Part shown: positions 56,441-64,000 of the stretch, piece by piece
Layout: the number at the start of each line of letters is the position of its first letter
Position numbering within the stretch: position 1 is the first letter of the stretch
Assembly (NCBI GenBank): GCA_033032865.1
Contig: JAWHQI010000040.1
Location: forward strand, 11,763,001 to 11,827,000
Length of the DNA: 64,000 nt
Source of the DNA: Dactylorhiza incarnata
Lineage: Eukaryota > Streptophyta > Magnoliopsida > Asparagales > Orchidaceae
Direction: 5' to 3'
Translations under genes and position numbers: made by a program
The notes under the pieces: model-generated
Database searches by the model: none
What the model was told of the DNA's origin: nothing
What the model saw: only the letters and a program-made list of their open reading frames with translations

Positions 56441-57509
56441 AGTTGGAACATGGTCTTCCACATCTCCTAGGTTTGAGAATAACAAATCCTATGTGTATTT
56501 GATCTTGTGTGTTTAAGTGTGCAGGAAATCAAAGTCCACATGACTCAAGGATGGTTGCCCCTAATTTTGAGCCAGCAATTCCAAGTCTCCCACTAGCGCC
56601 GGCGGTAGCACTTAGCGCCTGGCGCTAGCAATGATAGTGCAATTCCGGGAGCACATATAGAATGAGATAGTGCCTGGCGGTAGCCGATAGCCCAGGCGGT
56701 AGCGACGCACACAGTTGGCAAGGAGGAATTGTTTTCTCGGATTGAAGATTCTGCCGCGCAAAACATGTCCTAATATGGGATGTCGCCGGCGGTAGCGCTA
56801 GCGCAGGCGCTAGCGCTGAGGCTATAAAAAGGACTCCTCTCCTCTCGTTTCAGACACATCAGAGAGATATCATAGAGAGATAGAGTGCTAGAATTCCAGA
56901 GGCTATCTTGGCCGAAAGTTGAAGTCCTACCAAAGTTCTGCACACTTCTGATGGAGAATCTGATCACGCCGGATCCAAACAAAGTCCGCCTCTACAATGC
57001 TTATTCTACAGCGGATCTTCGCCTCCGTCTTCAGAAGGGAGTTTTTACTTATCTTCATTTCATATTTTTCTTGTAAACGGTTAGTGAAATCGCCTCGTGT
57101 TGGCGACTAGGTCTGGTAGGACTTAGGGGGAAACTCGCCTCGTGTTGGCGACTAGATCTAGGCTAGGTCTAGGGGGTGCTCGAGGCCACATCCGGGGAAG
57201 GGTTGGCTAGAGCGGCTTGAGGCCGAATCCGGGGACGATAGGCTAGGGCCACCGGTTCGTGGGGATGTGAGTCGGGATAGAAAACAAAAAGAGTTTATTA
57301 TTCATCGCCACTGATTTCTAGCGTCATAGAAGTCAACTTTTGTAAAACCGTATTTAATATTAATAAAGCATGTCTCTACTTTTTTCAATTATTTTATTTG
57401 ACTTTCTATTGTCTTAATCTTGCAAACTTTTGAAAATATCACTAAAGTTTTTGAAAACCCTTATTCACCCCCCCCCCCCCCCTCTCTAAGGGCGCCTACC
57501 GATCCAACA
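56441..57509 (+). repeat. 5' LTR (iv) of element G
   Basis: Begins AGTTGGAACATGG (first T mutated) and ends ...GATCCAACA. Three GCTASCGCC modules (56593-56629, 56672-56703, 56784-56816) lead to TATAAAAA. A 15-C tract is at 57468-57482. Confidence 0.87.
56784..56830 (+). promoter_or_regulatory. Core promoter of LTR iv: GC module abutting TATA
   Basis: GGCGGTAGCGCTAGCGC and GGCGCTAGCGC lie six bases before TATAAAAA (56823-56830), followed by a CT-rich start region. Confidence 0.7.
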
Positions 57510-57511
57510 AG

Positions 57512-57523
57512 TGGTATCAGAGC
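57512..57523 (+). other. Primer binding site of element G
   Basis: TGGTATCAGAGC, two bases after the LTR. Confidence 0.9.
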
Positions 57524-57557
57524 TAGATTATTCCAATCGGCTTAACAACCGGGAATA

Positions 57558-59486
57558 ATGGCGTCTCATGATCTCGCTTTTCCTGAGGGTCAAGGGGTTA
57601 GTCGACCACCTCTCTTTACTGGGTCAGATTTTAACTACTGGAAAAATCGAATGATGTGTTTTCTTATGACCATGGATGTAGAAGTATGGAACATGGTAGA
57701 AGTTCGGTACTCTCTGCCTACAACTGTAGTAGGAGAGGCGACATTAGCAAAACTTAAAGATAAATGGGATGACAACGATAAACTAAGGTGTAAAAATAAT
57801 GCTAAAGCAATGAACGCTTTATATTGCGCTTTAAATAGGACTGAGTTTAATAGAATTTCTGCATGTACAACTGCTTATGATATTTGGAATCAATTGGAAG
57901 TTACTCATGAAGGTACATCGCAGGTGAAAGATGCAAAGCTATTCCAACTGAAATCTGAATATGAAAAATTCAGGATGGATACCGAAGAGGACATTAACTC
58001 GATGTACACCTGCTTCATCAAGATTGTCAACCCATCAAAGGCACTTGGAAAGACCTACTCAGACGGGGACTTGGTGAGGAAAATTCTTCGCTCCTTACCT
58101 CCAAGGTTCAATCCAAAGGTGACAGCCATCTCGGAGTCGCACAACTTAAGAACGCTCCAGATCGAGAACCTTATTGGGAATCTTAAAACCCATGAGGTAG
58201 AACTCCAGATTCAACACGATGAATACAACAAAGATCCAAAGAAAAAGGCGCTAGCACTAAAGTCAAAAAAAGGAGACCATCGAAGATGATGATGAAGATG
58301 AAGAAGGTCTCCTGGTGAAGAACTTCAGGAAGTTCATCAGGAACCCGGAAAGAAGGAACACATTCCGCAAATACTTCCAAAAGGATACTCGACGAAAGGG
58401 ATCTTCCTCTTCATCAAGGAAAGAAAAAGGAAGCGAAGATGAAGAAGAAAGACCACCACCAGAGTGCTACCACTGCAGAAAGACCGGGCACATTCGGAGC
58501 CAGTGCCCAAAGTATCAAAAGGAGCAAAAAGAACAACACAAAGCAGAAGAGAAGAAGAAAGTACTAAAAGCCGCAACTTGGGATGATTCTTCCTCTGAAG
58601 AATCAAACGAGTCTGAGTCAAGTAGCGAGGAGGAAGCAAACTTATGCTTAATGGCGAAGAGCAACGATGACGACACCAGTGTTCTTAGCGACACTGAGGT
58701 AATTCCTCCTACTTTCGAAGAACTCTATGATGAATTTGTTTTAACTTGCAAATCCTATGATCAAAGTATAAAAGATAATATTATATTAAATCGTGAAAAT
58801 GAATCTATTATCAAAGAAAATCATAAACTCACAAAAAGGTGAATTCCCTTGAAAAAAGAAAGGTTTCATGTCAAGAGTGTGAGCACTCTTTATTTTTGGC
58901 AAAAGAACTTGAAGTTTCTCTTTCTAAAGCCCTCTCACAAAACAAAACTATTGCAAAAGAAAAGGGGGACTTAGAGAGAAAATTAAAAACCTCTCTTTTA
59001 CAAATTCAAAATAACAAAAAGGGATTTGAAAACAAATGCGTTATGATTGTACAAGAAAATACTTTTCTTAAAAAACAAAATCATGACCTCAATATAGCCA
59101 TTAAAAAATTCGGGATTGGTCAAAAATCCCTGGATATGATTTTGGGAAACCAATGTTATGGTTCTGCAAAATTTGGAGTCGGATATAAAAGTGAACCCTA
59201 CCGCCCAGCGCTAGCCACTAACGTCGGCGGTAGCTCAAGTGTTAAAAAATCTTTTGCTTTTTCTAATATGCAAGCATCACCCAACAAGAGCAACGTAGAA
59301 ACTCAGAAAAGGGTCTCAACTCCCATTATTTCGTGTGCTAATTGTCTTAAGTTTGGACACACATCTAGCTCTTGCAGGAATATAAAACAACGTTCTTTAA
59401 AACAAATCTGGGTACCTAAGAAATCCATTTACTCTATGGGTGGTACCTCTTGGGTATCTGGATCTTTACTCTCATCTTCTCTCTAG
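57558..59486 (+). pseudogene. gag: Element G gag (two compensating frameshifts)
   Basis: The start ATG is 34 bp after the primer site. The capsid-like region covers 57558-58250 (FTGSDFNYWKNRM, IWNQLEVTHEGT). A one-base insertion in the A7 run at 58264-58270 shifts the frame, and a one-base loss near 58833 restores it. Zinc knuckle 1, CYHCRKTGHIRSQC, is at 58465-58506. A Glu/Ser-rich part and a long Lys/Leu/Gln coiled coil follow, then knuckle 2, CANCLKFGHTSSSC, at 59334-59375. Unusually, a GC-rich module (59198-59234) is embedded in frame, encoding RPALATNVGGSS. The frame ends in TAG at 59484-59486, with pol in the same frame. Confidence 0.87.
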
Positions 59487-62400
59487 ATTTGCAGGAAGGC
59501 TAAGGAAACAGAGGATGTGTGGTACTTGGACTCAGGCTGCTCCAAGCGCATGACGGGCAACAAAGCAAAATTCCTTAGCCTAGAAAAGAAGAAAGGAGGG
59601 ATCGTAACGTTTGGTGATAACGGTAAAGGAAGGATCATAGGAGTTGGTATTGTGGGTAACGAATCTTTTCTTATCTCAAATGTTCTTTATGTTAAAGGTT
59701 TGAAACATAACTTAATATCTATAAGTCAACTATGTGATAAAGGATTAGACGTATTATTTGAATCATCCACTAATCTTTGCAAAATAGTTAATCCTAAAAC
59801 AAAAGATGTGTTACTAACTGCACCTAGAATTCACAATGTTTACATAGTTTCGTTTCATGATCTTTCCAAATAATCTATAAAATGTTTTATAACCAAAAAT
59901 GATGAATTAGAACTATGGCATAGACGTTTAGGTCATGCTAGTACAAAGCTCATTTTAAAACTAGCAAAAAGGGAATTGATTAGAGGATTGCCTAAGTTGA
60001 ATGGAATTTAATCTTCATTATGTTCACCATGCCAAAAAGGAAAATTTACAAAATCATCTTTTAAAAGCAAAAACAAAATTTCCACTTCAAAACCATTACA
60101 ACTAATTCATATGGATCTCTTTGGTCCCGTTAACACCGCAAGTCTTGGTGGTAAAATATACACCTTCATTCTAATAGATGATTTCTCAAGATATTGCTAG
60201 ACCTTATTTCTCTCTTCCAAATCTGATGCGTTTTGCGAATTCTCAAAATTATGTACTCATATTCAAAATGAACTAGATTTAAAAATAAAGTGCATTCGCT
60301 CAGATCATGGAGGTGAATTTGAAAATGAAAATTTTAAATCTTTTTGTGAAATGTTAGGTATTAAGCATGAGTTCTCTGCTCCACGCACACCTCAACAAAA
60401 CGGTGTTGTAGAACGGAAAAATAGGACAATCCAAGAACTAGCACGCACCATGTTATCTGAATATAAATTACCTAAGTCGTTTTGGGCCGAAGCCGTAAGC
60501 ACATCATGCTATGTAATGAATAGAGTTATGCTTCGCCCATCACTAAATCTCACACCATATGAACTATATTTTCAAAATAAACCTAATGTATCATATTTTA
60601 AAGTATTTGGATGTAAATGTTTTATTCTTAATACGAAAGATTCTTTAGGAAAATTTGATGAGAAATGTGTGAAGGAATATTCCTTGGATATTCTTCAACC
60701 AGTAAAGCCTATAGAATATTTAATAAAAGATCAAGTAAGGTTGAAGATTCTATTAATGTTAAATTTGATGAGTTTATTCCATGTGCAGTGAATCCTTCTA
60801 CAGGTACAGATGATGAACCTTTGCCATCTTTGGAGAACGACGAAGAAGAACCGTCCAAAGAAGAGGAGGAGAAGTCAAATGAAGTTGAATATGTACCTCC
60901 AAGTGTGTTGAACTTCTCAAAAAATCATCCAAAAGAGCTAGTCATTGGGGAACCTTCTACTGGGGTAAGAACTCGATCCTCTCTTCATGAAACGTTTTCA
61001 AATATTTGTTTTGTTTCCGAAATCGAACCTAAAAACGTTTCCACCGCTTTAAATGACAAATTTTGGTTCTTGGCTATGAATGAAGAGTTAGGACAATTTG
61101 AAAGAAATAAAGTTTGGAATCTAGTAGAAAGACCATCTAATCATACAATTATTGGCGTAAAATGGATCTTTAAAAATAAATTAGATGGTGAATCTAGGAT
61201 TATAAGAAATAAAGCACGCTTAGTTGCTCAAGGTTATTCTCAAATTGAGGGGGTAGATTTTGAAGAAACTTTTGCACCCGTTGCTCGCTTAGAATCTATA
61301 CGAATATTTTTGGCATTTGCGAGTTCTAAACGAATAAAATAATTTCAAATGGATGTTAAAAGTGCCTTTTTAAATGGGTTTATATAAGAAGAAGTTTATG
61401 TAGAACAACCCCCCGGTTTCATAAATGAAAAATTCTCTAATCATGTTTACAAATTAGAAAAAGCGCTTTATGGTTTAAAACAAGAGCCCCGTGCATGGTA
61501 TGATCGACTTACATCGTTTTTGTTAAAGCACGGTTATGTTATGGGAAGTGCCGACAACACACTCTTCATTAAGCATAATAATAACGATCTAATTATTTTA
61601 CAAATATATGTTGATGATATCATTTTTGGAGCCACTAATGAAGAGTTGTGTAATGAAGTAGTATTAGTAATGAAAAATGAATTTGAAATGAGTCTTGTAG
61701 GAGAACTTTCATATTTTCTTGGTTTTCAAATCTCACAACAAACTGATGGTATCTTTATTTGTCAAACTAAATATGTTCACGATATGCTTAAACAATTTGG
61801 ATTTGAAAATCTCAAACAAGCTTCTACTCCCATGAGTGCTTCGTTTAAACTAGGAAAAGATGAATCCGGAATTTCAATTGATCAAACGCTATATAGAGGA
61901 ATGATAGGATCTCTTCTTTACTTAAGTGCATCTAGACCAGATATAATGTTTGTCGTATGTTTATGTGCTCGCTTTCAAGCCAATCCAAAAGAATCTCATT
62001 TAAAAGCAGTAAAACGTATTTTTCGTTATCTATTAGGGTCATCTAAATTAGGATTATGGTACCCACACAATGATTCATTCACACTCCACGGCTATTCCGA
62101 TTCGGACTACGTCGGGTGTTCACTAGATCGAAAAAGCACTAGCGGTACTTGTCACTTTCTAGGACCCTCTTTAGTAGCTTGGTCTAGTCGAAAACAATCT
62201 TCAGTTGCACTCTCCACCAAGGAGGCCGAATATATCACACTTGGTAGTTGTTGTGCACAAGCTTTATGGATGAGTCAAACACTAGAGGATTTTGGATTTC
62301 ATCTTAAAAACATTGATCTTAAATGTGACAACAAAAGTGCAATAGACCTCACATATAATCCCGTACACCACTCTAGATCCAAACACATCGATGTTCGTCA

Positions 62401-62554
62401 TCATTTCATTAGGGATCACATTAAGAAAGAGCATGTAAAAGTAAGCTTCATTGGCACGGACTCTCAACTCGCTGACATATTTACTAAACCTCTTCCCGAT
62501 GCAAGATTTCGATTATTATGACTTGAGTTAGGTGTCCTAGATCTTTTGTGTTAA
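59487..62554 (+). pseudogene. pol: Element G pol (broken)
   Basis: The protease DSG lies at 59529-59537 (WYLDSGCSKRMTG). The integrase zinc domain (LWHRRLGHAS...CSPCQKGK) and core (MDLFGP; RSDHGGEFE; PQQNGVVERKNR) follow. RT has KWIFKNK and YVDD at 61607-61618. RNase H has YSDSDYVGCSLDRKS, CDNKSAI, HIDVRHHFIRDH and ADIFTKPL. Stops: TAA 59871, TAA 60009, TAG 60198 (likely TGG), TAA 61340, TAA 61385 and TGA 62519 (likely CGA). One frameshift lies near 60675. The natural end is probably TAA at 62552-62554. Confidence 0.88.
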
Positions 62555-63411
62555 AACACATTCACAAAACACAATTTCTGCAAGTTTTAACCATCGAAAA
62601 CATCTCCTAAAAATCTGAGATTTCAGCATGAAACTACTATTGGGACACTTAATCAAGATCAACAATTAAAAATTTCAAAATCATAAAAAATCGTGTACTG
62701 TTTCTCGCGCTAGCAGTAACGCCGGCGCTAGCGTGCATTTTTGTTTTTCTGTATTTTTAAAATTTTGAAAAATTCCTAAAAATATATTATTTTATATGTA
62801 CTATCTATTTGTGCACTTCTAATTCTATTTAATTTTTGAAAACTCAAATATAAAAATACAAAAGACAAATTACAAAAAATATGTTTTGCTTTTTGTTTAA
62901 AGGTTATGTCTTTTTGCAAAATAAAATCAAATACAAAAATATAAAACACTGAAACTATCAAAAAAACTGTATGGATTTTCCTATGAAAATCAAGCATGAT
63001 TTAATCTATTCTTTAGAACTTCTATAATGTTGCTCTCTATTTTTTCAAACTCTTTGAACATTGTTTTCATCATGCTTTGATATATCTATTACCATGTGCA
63101 TCAATTATATTGAAAGTTGTGTAGAATTATGCGTAGCATGCCACTAAGTATGAGTAAATGATCTTTATTCACTCACTTATTTTGGCATTGTCTACATTTG
63201 TGCTTAATTTAAAAATGTTTGTGTATGTTTTGTATTAGTACTATGAATTAAAATTGCACAAGTATCTTACCTGCACTCCTTTATTTGCACTTTTAATAAT
63301 TAAGAAAAGTGGTTATCTTTCTCATAAATTATCTTGGTTTGCAAAACAAGTGTATTCGGAGAACTTTGTACAAGACAAAAATCATAAAATAAAGTGACAA
63401 AGATAACTCCA
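62555..63411 (+). other. 3' non-coding region of element G
   Basis: AT-rich, no third ORF. It carries one GCTASCGCC-type module at 62707-62733. Confidence 0.6.
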
Positions 63412-63474
63412 CCAAGCACTACTTGAACCTCCTGATAAGTCTTAATAAGCATTGTGTGAGGTTGAGCACCTTGG
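63412..63474 (+). other. Hairpin 1 of a pair
   Basis: The outer stem is CCAAG/CCTTGG and the inner stem AACCTC/GAGGTT, separated by an internal loop. The apical loop (63432-63457) is nearly the same as in hairpin 2. Confidence 0.7.
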
Positions 63475-63594
63475 AAAGAATAGTAAAGTATCTTGTGCAA
63501 ACCATAACTTTCTTTCAAAATAAACAACCACTTATTCTTATGTACACCGGATCACAATAAAAATCAATCTTGAAAAATAAAACTATGTGATCCC

Positions 63595-63655
63595 CCAAGC
63601 ACTACTTTGCACCCTGATAAGTCTTAATAAGCATTGTGTGTGCAAAGCACCTTGG
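63595..63655 (+). other. Hairpin 2 of a pair
   Basis: The outer stem is CCAAG/CCTTGG and the inner stem TTTGCAC/GTGCAAA. The apical loop (63613-63639) matches that of hairpin 1 while the inner stem is different, yet paired. Confidence 0.72.
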
Positions 63656-64000
63656 TAGTTGTACATTTTTTTGTGCATTGAAGTTTGTGGAAGTAAAATT
63701 ATTTGTGTTTTATTGTGCTCTTACTTTACATATTACTTGTATTTTTGATTAAAACATATGTTTACACTACTAAAAATACACTTATGTACACATCATTATC
63801 TTCCATAACACTTCTTCTCATGAATATTGGATCCTAATGCTAATTTTATACTATTCTTTACTTATGAAATGCACTAGATAACCTAGCATGCTTTCTACAA
63901 TGTTTAGTATGTTTGGAAACTATGAATTAACATAACATTATAGTACTATCTTTCTGATATCATTATTTCATGCTTGGTTAATTTCTTACTGATTTTTAAA
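63656..64000. other. AT-rich, no feature seen
   Basis: Non-coding sequence to the window end. No LTR start (TGTTGGAAC) is present, so the 3' LTR of G lies further right. Confidence 0.5.

Larger units (their letters stand above)
56441..64000 (+). mobile_element. Element G: Sirevirus-type Ty1/copia element, right end outside the window
   Basis: 5' LTR, primer site, gag with two zinc knuckles and coiled coil, pol in copia order, and at least 1.4 kb of 3' non-coding sequence without a third ORF or 3' LTR inside the window. Fewer lesions than A, but at least three frameshifts and seven premature stops. Confidence 0.87.

Noticed and set aside
54386..57482. Poly-C tracts as biological signals
   Set aside because: Their length varies freely between sister LTRs, so slippage or assembly error is the simpler explanation.

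Overview
This window is nuclear DNA of a flowering plant with a large, transposon-rich genome. I see no ordinary host gene, no rRNA, tRNA or CRISPR. Almost all of the 64 kb can be assigned to LTR retrotransposons, mostly decayed and nested inside each other, plus one Tourist-like MITE. The evidence is Ty1/copia and Ty3/gypsy gag, protease, integrase, RT and RNase H motifs, tRNA-primer binding sites (TGGTATCAGAG type), polypurine tracts, paired LTRs and 5-bp target-site duplications (TSDs).

Layout. (1) 1-1124 and 19994-22600 are remains of an old element E (minus strand) with a CCHC zinc-knuckle gag but no visible pol. (2) Element A, 1125-19993, is a Sirevirus-type copia element (plus strand) with LTRs, gag, pol and a third ORF. 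Its pol is split by element B, 7477-14084, a minus-strand copia element with a perfect ATAAG TSD. (3) Element C, 23082-44161 (TSD AATTA), has unusually long LTRs of about 4.9 kb and only 2.8 kb of internal sequence. One LTR of C is split by element D, 31797-40239 (TSD TCTAG), a Tekay/Del-like gypsy element on the minus strand. (4) 44162-48185 is low-information, LTR-like DNA. (5) 48186-53721 is a 2.77-kb tandem duplication carrying a MITE, a copia gag scrap and a Sirevirus-type LTR. (6) 52548-64000 is a train of related Sirevirus LTRs, each followed by a primer site. The last LTR belongs to element G, whose gag-pol runs to 62554 and whose 3' LTR lies beyond the window.

Nothing here encodes an intact replication-competent element. 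Every gag and pol has frameshifts or stop codons. Many stops fit C-to-T or G-to-A changes, as expected of methylated silent transposons.

The most interesting signals are non-coding. A palindrome, TTTCTCGAGAAA, is arrayed upstream of the TATA box in A's LTRs and again upstream of a second TATA box before A's third ORF. A GC-rich half-site, GCTASCGCC, recurs as inverted modules in unrelated gypsy and copia elements and abuts the TATA box in the Sirevirus LTRs. Two hairpins near the right edge share a conserved loop but have different, internally complementary stems. TTGAC (W-box-like) motifs cluster just upstream of the putative TATA box in C's LTR. Element boundaries, frames and motifs were read by eye. 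Family names rest on motif recognition, not on a search.
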